DNA of 64,000 nt from Flavobacterium akiainvivens (GCF_001278115.1 NZ_LIYD01000005.1:1060551-1124550), one strand, 5' to 3'; numbered from the stretch's first letter, positions 36,569 to 46,682 are shown. The notes: generated by a model not told the origin, from the letters alone. Numbers and translations: made by a program.

Positions 36569-36619
36569 TCAATGATTGTGCCAACAGGCTAATGACAGCG
36601 AAAATATGACAAGATGACA
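36569..36619 (-). promoter_or_regulatory. dnaK promoter with sigma-54-like element and TGTCA repeats
   Basis: Reading on the minus strand toward dnaK: TGTCAT occurs three times (TGTCA at 36615-36619, 36607-36611, 36593-36597), then TGGCAC (36578-36583) with N5 and TTGA (36569-36572). This closely matches sigma-54 -24/-12 (TGGCAC-N5-TTGC), with A for the last C. The predicted start site gives a 5' UTR of about 40 nt. Confidence 0.45.
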
Positions 36620-36665
36620 TTTTAAGATTTTAATAAATTATAAATTAGTGACAAAATATAAAACC

Positions 36666-37424
36666 ATGCCTTTTGCCCGCTGCCTTTTGCTACTTGCAAC
36701 AACCTTATTACTGACAGGATGTACTGAAAAAAAACTGCACAATATCCGGGTTGAAGATTTGCATGACTCGCTGATTGTAAAATCATATGTGTATGAGATG
36801 CTACACGAAAATACAGATTCTATTGACTATTCTCTGAACACTGACAGCCTGATGCAGGAGTTGGGCATACGCGATGTTTATGAAACCGTGGCAAGTGCAC
36901 CCGACGGCAAATTCAGAATTTTTACCCTTGAGGCCGAATCCTGCGGCGCTTACTGCAACGCCAGCTGGTATTCATGGATACGGTACAATGCTAATGGCAA
37001 AATGAAGAGCTATCCGGCTAATATTAATACAGTTACATCTATACACAAAATAGCTGATAATAATTACCTTGTAACTGACAACAGCTGGGGACGACCGGCA
37101 TCGGTACTTACTGTTGAATGTATGTCAGCAAAAATGGTAGCCTTTTCAGGCGATTCTTTAACTGTGACAGATATACCCTATCATAACAGTAACTTTCAAT
37201 TTTGCCAGGAAAATGGTGTTTTTGAGAGTTTTCCGGAAGAAGACACTCCATACATTAGGTTTAACAGTAAAACCGAAGAACTTGAATACTGCTACGCAAA
37301 CAACTACGCATACGGGTACGGCAAAGATATAGACACCCTACGCCATGGTACCTTTACCTACCGCAACGGTACTTTTGTGCTTAAAAATGAAAAAGTAACC
37401 GTAATTAACCATGAAACTGAATAA
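36666..37424 (+). CDS. Predicted lipoprotein, unrecognised
   Basis: About 252 residues from ATG 36666. A lipoprotein signal (MPFARCLLLLATTLLLTGC, Cys19) predicts anchoring to the envelope. The mature part is hydrophilic and beta-rich with aromatic residues and four later cysteines (CGAYCNASW and elsewhere). No domain is recognised. A GTG in frame at 36648 would add six residues but does not improve the signal. It is divergent from dnaK and convergent with the M14 peptidase gene, with 3 bp between the stops. Confidence 0.65.
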   Translation: MPFARCLLLLATTLLLTGCTEKKLHNIRVEDLHDSLIVKSYVYEMLHENTDSIDYSLNTDSLMQELGIRDVYETVASAPDGKFRIFTLEAESCGAYCNASWYSWIRYNANGKMKSYPANINTVTSIHKIADNNYLVTDNSWGRPASVLTVECMSAKMVAFSGDSLTVTDIPYHNSNFQFCQENGVFESFPEEDTPYIRFNSKTEELEYCYANNYAYGYGKDIDTLRHGTFTYRNGTFVLKNEKVTVINHETE

Positions 37425-37427
37425 AAT

Positions 37428-39932
37428 TTAGTTCACCTGAAAAACAGCATTGCCAAAAAGCAGGTTGCCATTTTCCCAAAAACCACGGAAAAGAGGGTTA
37501 TCTGCCATGTAAATAATACTGCCACTGCCCTTTTGCTCTACTGCAAAGGTTACCGTATTACCCAGTTTCTTTTTAAGGCTGCTACCAATAAAACCAAAAC
37601 TTTTATAGCCCTGTGGCACATAAATTACATTGCTGGCCCCTTTTAAAAGCTGGTAATATGTGGTTGATGTTTTCATACTAAAGTACTTATCGCCAAGACC
37701 ATAACTAAGTGGATGCGAAGCATCAAGCACATTTTCTACAATAGCACCCGAAACACTTGATGACAGCTCGCGCCTTATATAGCTTTCATAATTATAAAAG
37801 CGGGCATCAAGCTCGGCAGCATCTTCAGCTTCCTGCTCAGCAGTACGGCTTGTTTCGGTGGCATATTTTGTAAGGCTGTAACCGGCCCTATCAGTAAATA
37901 TGTCAAGGGCACTACCAATGGCTATTACTTTTCCGCCACCGTCTATAAAGCTGTCAATACGTGCCTTTAGCGCATCGTTAAGATCATACCAGCCTTCTGC
38001 CAGTACAATGGTATTAAAGTCAGAAAAACTAATCCTGCTAAGGTTGGCAATGTCCACAATGCTAACAGGATAATTTATCATGTCATCAAAATAGAACCAT
38101 GCCTGACCAAAATCGGTTGAGCTAATGCCCCTGCCCGACAGCAACAATACTTTAGGCTCTTCCAGCAGCGGATAGGCCTCACTGCCCAAATCAGCTCCGG
38201 TAAGTGAAAAACCGCTTTCAATTGCTTCGTAGTCAGGCTTGCTATCTAACAACACCTTAAGGGTTTGCTCAAAATTATCAATATGAGTATTATCTCCTTT
38301 TAAAACAATAAGGTCGCCGGTTTTAATATTAATCCCACGGTAAAACGACGCTTTGTGTGCACTACGTACCCTTATCTTGTTTTTGTGCAGTTGTGCCAAA
38401 ACTTTTACCGATTGCCTGCCATTCCAGGGAATATAAAAGGCATACACCCTGTCTACTTCAAGCTTACCTTTATAGTTAGGGCTTGTTTTGGTTTTAACCG
38501 AAATATCACGTTTCAGGGCATAGCTTTGTACACCAAAAGCATGCGGCAATGCCCAGGCTGTAATGTCATAACTCAGGCTGTCACTAAGGCGTTGCTCCGG
38601 CTCAAAAAACACCTGCGCCAAAACACCTTTAGGTTGCCTGGCTTTAATAATAAGGTCATTAGGCTCAAGTGTAAAATCTTTATCCTTATCGGCTTGATAG
38701 TTGTAGCCACTTAGTTTTTTTGTTTCATCGGCATAGGCAAAGGCAATATTGTTACGGGTTAACATAGCGGCCAACTCTTCAGTTTTACCACCCGATTTTA
38801 CTACATAAGCCTCGTATTTACCTTTAGGATGCTCCCGTGCATCTTTAAAATACAACCTGAAGTTTTTAACCAGCTTTTCACGCTGCCATGCAGCTGTTTC
38901 CACGGCTGCCAATATAGCTGTAGAATGGTGGTCTATCCTGTCCTGAAGTGTGAGTACGGTTCCATTTTCCCGGGCTACGGCACGGCCTGCACCAATACCG
39001 CCCTGCTCATATGTCATGCCCACAGCACCGTTAAATGTGGGGTATGTATCGCCATAACTTGGATAAAATAGATCAAACACCTCTCGGGTATAGTAACTCC
39101 AGCCTTTATTGTCAAACTTTTTAGCAGTAACCTCGCCTATTGCCGTGTGGAAATCCTTTTGTGCCTGTGTAATAAAATCGTGCATAGGCTCTGCCGCCGG
39201 TGGAAAAAAGTAAGGTTCATTATATCCCATTTCGTGCACATCTACATGCACCATAGGCATCCACTGGTTGTAGAGGGCAATGCGCTGCTGGCTTTCTTTT
39301 TGTATCTGCCAGGCCCAGTCGCGGTTAAGGTCATAAGCGTAGTGATTTTCACGACCGCCGGGCCACGGCTCCATGTGTTCCCTGTCGGCCAGGCCGGGGT
39401 GCAGCTGCTGGCCGGTAATGCTGTGCAGCCAGTTGCCATAGCGCGAGTAACCATCAGGATTTAGGCATGGGTCGAGTATTATAACAATATCTTTAAGCCA
39501 TTCTTTAGTTTCGGCATTTGCCGGATTTATAAGCTGGTAGGCCACGTTCATAGCGCTTTCGGCAGCAGCCGGTTCATTGCCGTGCACATTAAAGCTAAGC
39601 CATACAATGGCCTTATTGCCTCTAGTAGCCGTAGCTGTGCCTGATGCCAAACCCGCCTGTTGCAGGTGGTATTTCCTGATGTTATCAATATCCTTTATAT
39701 TCTCAGGAGTCGAAATTATATATGTATGCAGGTCGCGCCCTTCATAGGTTTGCCCATACACCACGTGCTGCATCATATCTGTATTTTGCTGTAATTGTGC
39801 AAAATAAGCTTCAAGCTGGTGGTAGTAAGTAACGTGCTTTCCGTATTCGGGTAAAAACTCGGCAGGGCTTTTAAGTTGTGCAGATATGCTTAAGGATATA
39901 AGCAGTGACAGGCTGGCAAAAAAATGCTTCAT
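37428..39932 (-). CDS. Secreted M14-family zinc carboxypeptidase-like protein
   Basis: An 834-residue exported protein. A signal peptide (MKHFFASLSLLISLSISAQ) precedes an M14 zinc peptidase domain with ligands H117 and E120 (NVHGNEPAAAES) and H233 (VDVHEMGYN), plus DLNRDW at 201-206. The region after about residue 350 is long and contains Ig/beta-sandwich-like and DUF4350-like segments, the usual architecture of Bacteroidetes M14 peptidases with extra C-terminal domains. It probably trims peptides in the periplasm or at the surface. It is a single gene, convergent with the lipoprotein gene and divergent from the nitronate monooxygenase gene. Confidence 0.85.
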   Translation of the reverse strand: MKHFFASLSLLISLSISAQLKSPAEFLPEYGKHVTYYHQLEAYFAQLQQNTDMMQHVVYGQTYEGRDLHTYIISTPENIKDIDNIRKYHLQQAGLASGTATATRGNKAIVWLSFNVHGNEPAAAESAMNVAYQLINPANAETKEWLKDIVIILDPCLNPDGYSRYGNWLHSITGQQLHPGLADREHMEPWPGGRENHYAYDLNRDWAWQIQKESQQRIALYNQWMPMVHVDVHEMGYNEPYFFPPAAEPMHDFITQAQKDFHTAIGEVTAKKFDNKGWSYYTREVFDLFYPSYGDTYPTFNGAVGMTYEQGGIGAGRAVARENGTVLTLQDRIDHHSTAILAAVETAAWQREKLVKNFRLYFKDAREHPKGKYEAYVVKSGGKTEELAAMLTRNNIAFAYADETKKLSGYNYQADKDKDFTLEPNDLIIKARQPKGVLAQVFFEPEQRLSDSLSYDITAWALPHAFGVQSYALKRDISVKTKTSPNYKGKLEVDRVYAFYIPWNGRQSVKVLAQLHKNKIRVRSAHKASFYRGINIKTGDLIVLKGDNTHIDNFEQTLKVLLDSKPDYEAIESGFSLTGADLGSEAYPLLEEPKVLLLSGRGISSTDFGQAWFYFDDMINYPVSIVDIANLSRISFSDFNTIVLAEGWYDLNDALKARIDSFIDGGGKVIAIGSALDIFTDRAGYSLTKYATETSRTAEQEAEDAAELDARFYNYESYIRRELSSSVSGAIVENVLDASHPLSYGLGDKYFSMKTSTTYYQLLKGASNVIYVPQGYKSFGFIGSSLKKKLGNTVTFAVEQKGSGSIIYMADNPLFRGFWENGNLLFGNAVFQVN

Positions 39933-40026
39933 CAGTATTTAAGTAAAAACCAAATGTAAGGATTTTATGATTTTAAGCCCCGCCCTACCCTATTTTTTAA
40001 GTAATTTTGATACAAATACTGCTGAG

Positions 40027-41085
40027 ATGACCTGGCCAACGTCCTTATTAAAACCACTAAAGATTCAATACCCTATAATACAGGCGCCTATGCTGGGCAT
40101 TACAACTCCTGAAATGGTTGCAGCTATAAGCAATGCAGGCGGGCTGGGGTCGTTACCTGTAGGCGGGCTTTCTCCGGAAAAGACACAAGCGCTAATACAA
40201 CAAACCAAACAGCTGACTGATAAACCCTTTGCGGTTAATCTTTTTGTTCATGACATTCCGGAAGTTAATACAACCGAAGCTACATCCATGCTTAGTTTCC
40301 TAAAAGATCTTTCCACTCAAAACAACCTCGTTTTTGATGAGCCCGATATAAACAGCCTGAAATTCTATTCATATAAAGAACAAATTGACGTTCTTTTGGA
40401 AGAAAATATAAGCATTATAAGCTTTACTTTTGGCATACCTGACCGGGAAAGTATTGATACACTTAAGGCTAACAATGTATTTTTAATTGGTACTGCCACA
40501 TCGGTCAATGAAGCTATACTATTAGAAAAAGCAGGCGTTGATGCCATTTCCGTTCAGGGTATTGAAGCCGGAGGGCACCGCGGCAGTTTTATAAACGAGC
40601 CATTGCCACAGATTGGCTTAATGGCATTGCTTCCACAGGTTGTAGATGCTGTGAAAGTTCCGGTTATTGCATCAGGGGCTATTAAAGACGGCAGGACAAT
40701 TAAGGCCGCTTTAGTATTGGGGGCGCAGGCAGTACAGGTAGGCAGTGTGTTTTTAGCCTGTAATGAAAGCCTGGCAATACCGGCTTACAAAAACAGGCTT
40801 GCCAACATTATTGATACTGAAACCCAGTTAACACGAGTTTTTTCCGGGCGATGGGCGCGCGGTATTAGCAATAAAATGATGGATGAGATTACCCTTTCAG
40901 GACTTGTAATCCCTCCTTACCCTATTATGAACAGCCTTACTACCCCGCTTAGGGTAGCATCGCAAAAAGCGGACAATGCTGATTACACTAACCTCTGGGC
41001 AGGGCAGGCTGCCGGTGGCGCACAACAAAAGCCCGCTACCCAAATATTTACAGACATGGTACACAGTTTTGAATCCCTTGGCTAA
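40027..41085 (+). CDS. Nitronate monooxygenase-like flavoprotein
   Basis: About 352 residues from ATG 40027, chosen because the preceding 20 codons lack similarity and the family begins TSLLKPLKIQYPIIQAPM. The (beta/alpha)8 flavoprotein core is clear: GITTPEMVAAISNAGGLGSLPVGG, VQGIEAGGHRG (FMN/catalytic His region) and GAQAVQVGSVFLAC. This family oxidises nitronates with FMN and oxygen. Some members act on other substrates, so the exact role is not certain. It is divergent from the M14 gene and upstream of pheT, but pheT has its own promoter. Confidence 0.87.
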   Translation: MTWPTSLLKPLKIQYPIIQAPMLGITTPEMVAAISNAGGLGSLPVGGLSPEKTQALIQQTKQLTDKPFAVNLFVHDIPEVNTTEATSMLSFLKDLSTQNNLVFDEPDINSLKFYSYKEQIDVLLEENISIISFTFGIPDRESIDTLKANNVFLIGTATSVNEAILLEKAGVDAISVQGIEAGGHRGSFINEPLPQIGLMALLPQVVDAVKVPVIASGAIKDGRTIKAALVLGAQAVQVGSVFLACNESLAIPAYKNRLANIIDTETQLTRVFSGRWARGISNKMMDEITLSGLVIPPYPIMNSLTTPLRVASQKADNADYTNLWAGQAAGGAQQKPATQIFTDMVHSFESLG

Positions 41086-41146
41086 CGGTAGTTTATAACA
41101 TTATGCTTTAAGTATAATTTAGTCGGTGTTTTTATTCCACAATTTT

Positions 41147-41154
41147 TATCTTTG
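41147..41154 (+). promoter_or_regulatory. pheT -7 promoter element
   Basis: TATCTTTG exactly matches the Bacteroidetes TAnnTTTG consensus and lies 21 bp before the pheT ATG. No unambiguous -33 element was found in the AT-rich upstream stretch. Confidence 0.55.
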
Positions 41155-41175
41155 CGCTACTTAAAATAGATACAA

Positions 41176-43605
41176 ATGCGCATTTCCTACAACTGGCTTA
41201 AACAATTTATAAAACTTGACTGGACATCTGAAGAAACATCGGCCTTATTGACCGACCTGGGCCTTGAGGTAGAAGGTGTAGATAAATATGAATCGCTTAA
41301 AGGCGGCCTTCAGGGCGTAGTTGTGGGCCATGTACTTACCCGCATACAACACCCTAATGCCGACAGGCTGAGCGTTACCACAATAGACCTGGGTGACGGA
41401 AACCCTCCGGTACAAATTGTTTGCGGTGCGCCAAATGTGGCTGCAGGCCAAAAAGTGCCTGTTGCAACCATAGGCACTACGCTATATGACAAAGAGGGCA
41501 ATGCCTTCCAGATTAAAAAAGGAAAAATTCGCGGTGAGGAAAGCCACGGCATGATTTGCGCCGAAGACGAGCTTGGCCTTGGCGAAAGCCATGACGGTAT
41601 TATGGTACTTAAAGATGACCTTGCTCCCGGCACTCCGGCTGCCAAGCTTTTCAATATAGAAAATGACGAGGTTTTTGAAATAGGCCTTACGCCAAACCGT
41701 GCCGATGCTATGAGCCACCTGGGTGTAGCGCGCGACCTGCGTGCCGGGCTTACACAAAAAAATGTTCATACAGAGCTTATAACACCATCAGTTAGTAACT
41801 TCCGTGTAGATAAGCGTATTTTTAAGGTAGACATTAAAGTTGAAGACAACAAGCTGGCACCACGCTACTGTGGTGTAACCATAAGCGGTGTTACGGTAAA
41901 ACCGTCTCCTGCATGGCTTCAAAACAGACTGAAAGCTATAGGCATCACACCAAAAAATAACATTGTAGACGTTACCAACTATGTAATGCACGAGCTTGGC
42001 CAGCCACTACATGCTTTTGATGGTGCCAAAATAAAAGGCCAGAAAATTATAGTAAAGACTGTTGAAGCCGGTACTAAATTTACCACGCTTGACGATGTGG
42101 AACGCACACTGCATGAAGAAGACCTGATGATTTGTGACGAAAAAGGCCCGCTGTGCATAGCCGGTGTACTTGGAGGTAAAGACTCAGGAGTTAGTGAAAC
42201 CACATCTTCAATCTTTCTTGAAAGTGCTTATTTTAACCCGGTTAGCGTGCGTAAAACGGCTAAAAGGCATGGTATAAGCACCGATGCTTCTTTCCGCTTT
42301 GAAAGGGGTATTGACCCTACCATTACACAATATGCCCTTAAGCGTGCTGCCATACTGATTCAGGAAACCGCCGGTGGTGAAATTACCAGCGATGCCGAAG
42401 ATATTTACCCTAAAAAAATTGAGGATTTCCCGGTATTTGTAAGCTTTGATAACGTTACCCGTGTTATAGGCCAGGAACTGCCAAAAGAAACAATTAAAAA
42501 AATACTGGTATCGCTTGATATTAAGGTAAACTCAATGTCTGAAAAAGGGCTTGGGCTTGTAATCCCGGCTTATCGTGTAGATGTTAACCGCGAGATTGAT
42601 GTTATTGAAGAAATCCTGCGTGTGTATGGCTACAACAACATTGGCTTTACACAAAAGCTTAATGCTTCGATAGCCAATTCAGCCCGTACTGACGACCATA
42701 AGCTGCAAAATATTGCCGCTGCCCAATTAACGGCACTTGGCTTTAATGAAATGATGGCCAATAGCCTTACAACGCCTGATTATGTTGCGCTTAGCGAAAA
42801 CCTGAAAGAAGAATTTAATGTACTAATGCTTAACCCGTTAAGCAGCGACCTTAGCGCCATGAGGCAAAGCCTGCTGTTTAGCGCACTTGAAGCTGTATCA
42901 TTTAACATAAACCGTCGCCGTGCTGACCTGAAGCTGTTTGAGTTTGGCAAAAGCTACCATAAACTACCGGGCAGCTATGAGGAGAAAAAGCACCTTACAC
43001 TTACTGTAACCGGTAACCGCCTGGCTGAAAGCTGGACACAACCTCAAAAAGGTTCTGACTTTTTTATGTTTAAGGGCTATGTTACTGCAGTACTTTCAAG
43101 GCTTGGGCTTGAAGAGAAAGTAAAAACACAGCCGCTTGAAAATGATGTGTTTTCTGAAGGCATTACCTATACTATTGGCACTGAGGTTGTTGCAGAGTTA
43201 GGCGCCATACGCAAACCGGTGCTGAAGCATTTTGATATTAAACAGGATGTGCTTTTTGCCGACTTTAACTGGGGCGCCATAAGCAAGCTGGTTTCGGGTA
43301 AGATAAAATATACCGAGATATCTAAATTCCCGGAAGTAAGGCGCGACCTCGCCCTGCTTGTAGACAACAATGTAAGTTTTGAGGAAATTTACACTATAGC
43401 CAGGCAAACAGAGAAGTCTTTGCTTAAAGACATTAGCCTTTTTGACGTATATGAGGGTAAAAACCTGCCCGAGGGTAAGAAGTCTTATGCGGTAAGCTTT
43501 GTGCTGCAGGACAGCTCTAAAACGCTTACAGATGAGCAAATTGACAAGATTATAACCAAGATTAAGCAAAACCTTGAGAAACAAACCGGGGCTACGCTTC
43601 GATAA
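41176..43605 (+). CDS. pheT: Phenylalanyl-tRNA synthetase beta subunit
   Basis: An 809-residue PheRS beta chain that pairs with PheS to charge tRNA-Phe. An N-terminal tRNA-binding domain at about 40-150 (VVVGHVLTRIQHPNADRLSVT), the B3/B4 editing domain (FEIGLTPNRADAMSHLG, ISTDASFRFERG), the B5 domain and a C-terminal anticodon-binding FDX-ACB domain (ISKFPEVRRDLALLVDNNV) are visible. The length is typical. pheS is not beside it. A strong terminator follows the stop. Confidence 0.97.
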   Translation: MRISYNWLKQFIKLDWTSEETSALLTDLGLEVEGVDKYESLKGGLQGVVVGHVLTRIQHPNADRLSVTTIDLGDGNPPVQIVCGAPNVAAGQKVPVATIGTTLYDKEGNAFQIKKGKIRGEESHGMICAEDELGLGESHDGIMVLKDDLAPGTPAAKLFNIENDEVFEIGLTPNRADAMSHLGVARDLRAGLTQKNVHTELITPSVSNFRVDKRIFKVDIKVEDNKLAPRYCGVTISGVTVKPSPAWLQNRLKAIGITPKNNIVDVTNYVMHELGQPLHAFDGAKIKGQKIIVKTVEAGTKFTTLDDVERTLHEEDLMICDEKGPLCIAGVLGGKDSGVSETTSSIFLESAYFNPVSVRKTAKRHGISTDASFRFERGIDPTITQYALKRAAILIQETAGGEITSDAEDIYPKKIEDFPVFVSFDNVTRVIGQELPKETIKKILVSLDIKVNSMSEKGLGLVIPAYRVDVNREIDVIEEILRVYGYNNIGFTQKLNASIANSARTDDHKLQNIAAAQLTALGFNEMMANSLTTPDYVALSENLKEEFNVLMLNPLSSDLSAMRQSLLFSALEAVSFNINRRRADLKLFEFGKSYHKLPGSYEEKKHLTLTVTGNRLAESWTQPQKGSDFFMFKGYVTAVLSRLGLEEKVKTQPLENDVFSEGITYTIGTEVVAELGAIRKPVLKHFDIKQDVLFADFNWGAISKLVSGKIKYTEISKFPEVRRDLALLVDNNVSFEEIYTIARQTEKSLLKDISLFDVYEGKNLPEGKKSYAVSFVLQDSSKTLTDEQIDKIITKIKQNLEKQTGATLR

Positions 43606-43617
43606 TACTTAAAACAC

Positions 43618-43646
43618 AAAGCCGGAACATTATGCTCCGGCTTTTT
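43618..43646 (+). terminator. pheT terminator
   Basis: AAAGCCGGA and TCCGGCTTT form a 9-bp stem with a 9-nt loop and a T5 run, starting 12 bp after the pheT stop. Confidence 0.85.
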
Positions 43647-43659
43647 AATTCTACATATA

Positions 43660-44091
43660 ATGACAGTACGTTTTATCCTTCCCTTACTATTGTTTTTTGC
43701 AGTTAGTAATGCACAATGCATTAAGTGTGAAGCCTTATCTGAAGCACTGAAAGCACCCGAACAGGTTAAATCACTGGCTGTTAACGGCAATTTGAGTGGC
43801 GAAGAATTTGATGAATTTCCAAAAGATGTATTCAAACTGAGAAATATAGAAGAACTGTACATTACCGATTATGGCTTTTATGAAATCCCCAGGCAAATTG
43901 GTAATTTAAAGAAAATCAAATCATTAAGCCTTGCAGGTAATAGCCTTGAGGTGCTTCCTGATGAAATTTTTACACTTACCAACCTTACCGAGCTTATTTT
44001 AAGCGATAACCTGTTTAGCGATGAATATATTGAATATATAAAGCAAACGGTAAAAGAAAAGCTACCCAAAACCCGCCTGATGATAGACTAA
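43660..44091 (+). CDS. Secreted leucine-rich repeat protein
   Basis: A 143-residue protein. An N-terminal hydrophobic signal (MTVRFILPLLLFFAVSNAQC) is followed by about three leucine-rich repeats (LRNIEELYITDYGFYEIP, LKKIKSLSLAGNSLEVLP, LTNLTELILSDNLF). Cysteines at 20 and 23 lie just after the signal. It is probably exported or lipid-anchored and mediates protein binding (inference). It sits on its own between the pheT terminator and a large palindrome. Confidence 0.7.
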   Translation: MTVRFILPLLLFFAVSNAQCIKCEALSEALKAPEQVKSLAVNGNLSGEEFDEFPKDVFKLRNIEELYITDYGFYEIPRQIGNLKKIKSLSLAGNSLEVLPDEIFTLTNLTELILSDNLFSDEYIEYIKQTVKEKLPKTRLMID

Positions 44092-44244
44092 AAAATAACC
44101 CAAAAATGCTTAATATTTCACTTTTGGACTTCAAGATTCAATTCAAAAACCAAGGCCTGAGACCTTAAAATTTGATTAAAAGAAAATACTACAACATCTA
44201 AAAAATCATAGCCAGATTTTCTTCGCATCACTTAATGGCGCAAA

Positions 44245-44272
44245 AAAAATTCACGATATATCGTGAATTTTT
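44245..44272. terminator. 28-bp perfect palindrome, probable bidirectional terminator
   Basis: AAAAATTCACGATA and its exact mirror (TATCGTGAATTTTT) form a 28-bp palindrome centred between 44258 and 44259, in the gap between the LRR gene (plus) and the aldo/keto reductase gene (minus). A/T tracts on both sides fit a two-way terminator. A protein binding site is an alternative. Confidence 0.6.
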
Positions 44273-44328
44273 ACATTTTGGACTTTGTTTAAAACGCCAA
44301 CTTACAGTTAAGTCAATTTTTAAAAATG

Positions 44329-45192
<864 letters not shown>

Positions 45193-45199
45193 TTAAAGA

Positions 45200-45943
45200 T
45201 TAATGATTTACGTTTTTATTTTCAGATATATCCTTCACCATATACCTCACAGGCTCAGCTGCAAAATATTCAGCTTCAGGCTCCTGCACATTCTTTGGCT
45301 TATTTAACCAAGCCTCAATAAGCACAAATTTTTCAGGCTCATTTTTATATTGGTACAGGTTGTATTCCACATTATTAGATAAACCCCTGCATTTAGCTGC
45401 AGCATTGGCCATAGCAGTTACAAACTGCTGCCGGCTGCCGGGTTTTACAGTATAAAGGGTAATGCTGTTATGGGCTGCCGTTCTATTTTTAGGATTCACG
45501 GCAGGAACTTCCTTTACATCTTTAAGCGCTATAGACAGCGCCTCCCCCGCTAACGACTGCTTTATGACCGCTATGGCTTTTTTAAAATAATCCTGCTGCA
45601 TGTGCAGGGTGTGCGCTTTGTATGTTTGAAAGCGCTCGAACCAAATGGGCTGCAAGGTGTCATTTTCCGGTAGGTATAAGTTAAACGCCAGGTTTCCAGC
45701 CTCCCTGCGCGAATGGGTAACGTTGTTTTGCACGGCCGCTAACAGCACCGCCCATTTTTCGGGTTTTACAGGCCCGAAGAATCCAAGCTCCACATAGACT
45801 TCCGCAACAGTATCTGTTTTAGCAGTTTCAGACCTTTCGGTTTGCGTGTTGCTGTTATTACAACCCACAATACATAAAGCTACTCCAATCAGCCATAAGC
45901 AGTTAACAAGCCTTTTTCGTTTACATTTTTTAATTTGTATCAT
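45200..45943 (-). CDS. Lipoprotein with two antibiotic-biosynthesis-monooxygenase-like domains
   Basis: A 247-residue protein. A lipobox (LCIVGC, Cys28) predicts envelope anchoring. Two units of about 95 residues show the ferredoxin-like ABM pattern: VYVELGFFGPVKPEKWAVLLAAV ... WFERFQTYKAHTLHM and SITLYTVKPGSRQQFVTAMANAA ... FVLIEAWLNKP. Such proteins can oxidise quinols or bind aromatic substrates. The start lies 10 bp downstream of a 23-bp operator-like sequence also found before tetR, and the aldo/keto reductase gene follows. Confidence 0.7.
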   Translation of the reverse strand: MIQIKKCKRKRLVNCLWLIGVALCIVGCNNSNTQTERSETAKTDTVAEVYVELGFFGPVKPEKWAVLLAAVQNNVTHSRREAGNLAFNLYLPENDTLQPIWFERFQTYKAHTLHMQQDYFKKAIAVIKQSLAGEALSIALKDVKEVPAVNPKNRTAAHNSITLYTVKPGSRQQFVTAMANAAAKCRGLSNNVEYNLYQYKNEPEKFVLIEAWLNKPKNVQEPEAEYFAAEPVRYMVKDISENKNVNH

Positions 45944-45952
45944 ATTTTTATT

Positions 45953-45975
45953 TTAAACCATTCGTTCCAAAATAA
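45953..45975 (-). promoter_or_regulatory. Probable TetR operator, copy 1
   Basis: A 23-bp sequence with core ACCATTCGTTCCAAAAT, identical to copy 2 at 46580. It lies 10 bp before the lipoprotein start. On the transcribed strand it begins TTATTTTG, so it may overlap the -7 promoter element. Confidence 0.75.
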
Positions 45976-45987
45976 GATAAAAAAATA

Positions 45988-46560
45988 TCAGTCAAAAGAA
46001 GCCATCAAAATTTCGGCTGTCTGCTCTGTCAGTTTTTTATCCGAAAAAATAATCTGTGTGTTGTAGATAGATACCAGCCCCGAAACTAAAAACAGCGCCA
46101 TTTCCGCCGGGGTCTTGGCCAATGTATAGGTTCCGTTTTCCTTAGCCTGCTGCAACAGCGATTCAAACAGCACCACAGCGCCCTCCGTTTGGTGCTTAAC
46201 CAGTTTGCCAACCTGCTCATCGCTGCCCGCCAGCTCAAAAACCGAATTGGTAAACAGGCAGTTGCCTTCATCAATGGCTGCATTGCAAACCGACATGATA
46301 ATATTGCGCACGGCCTGTAATGGGTCGTTGGTTTTTGCGGCGGCCTCACGGTATTGCTTGTCTTTCTTCTGCATATAATTGCCAAGCGATTTTACAAACA
46401 GGTCGTGTTTGTTGCCATAGGTAAGATATATACTACTACGGTTAATTTTCATAGTATCCACAAGGTCGTTCATAGACGTGGCATTATACCCCTTCTTCCA
46501 GAAAAGGTTGCGCGCTGCTACCAGCTTTTCGTCATAATCAAATTCCTTGTTTCTTGGCAT
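45988..46560 (-). CDS. TetR family transcriptional regulator
   Basis: About 190 residues from ATG 46560 (MPRNKEFDYDEKLVAARNLF). The N-terminal helix-turn-helix runs from about 8 to 55, with YNATSMNDLVDTMKINRSSIYLTYGNK. The remaining helical ligand-binding domain follows, with CNAAIDEGNCLFTNSVFELAG in it. It probably represses itself and the lipoprotein-aldo/keto reductase genes: both its own upstream region and theirs contain the same 23-bp sequence. The inducer is unknown, presumably an aldehyde or quinone given the regulated genes. Confidence 0.9.
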   Translation of the reverse strand: MPRNKEFDYDEKLVAARNLFWKKGYNATSMNDLVDTMKINRSSIYLTYGNKHDLFVKSLGNYMQKKDKQYREAAAKTNDPLQAVRNIIMSVCNAAIDEGNCLFTNSVFELAGSDEQVGKLVKHQTEGAVVLFESLLQQAKENGTYTLAKTPAEMALFLVSGLVSIYNTQIIFSDKKLTEQTAEILMASFD

Positions 46561-46579
46561 AACGGTGCAAATATACATA

Positions 46580-46602
46580 TTAAACCATTCGTTCCAAAAT
46601 AA
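46580..46602 (-). promoter_or_regulatory. Probable TetR operator, copy 2
   Basis: Exact 23-bp copy of the sequence at 45953. It lies 20-42 bp upstream of the tetR start, a position consistent with autorepression. Outside these two sites I did not see another copy in the window. Confidence 0.75.
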
Positions 46603-46682
46603 AATGTAATATTCTGATTTTTCAGTTTTCCAACTTTATTCAAAATACCAACCACACCTACCCTATTTTTATTCCAATAAAA

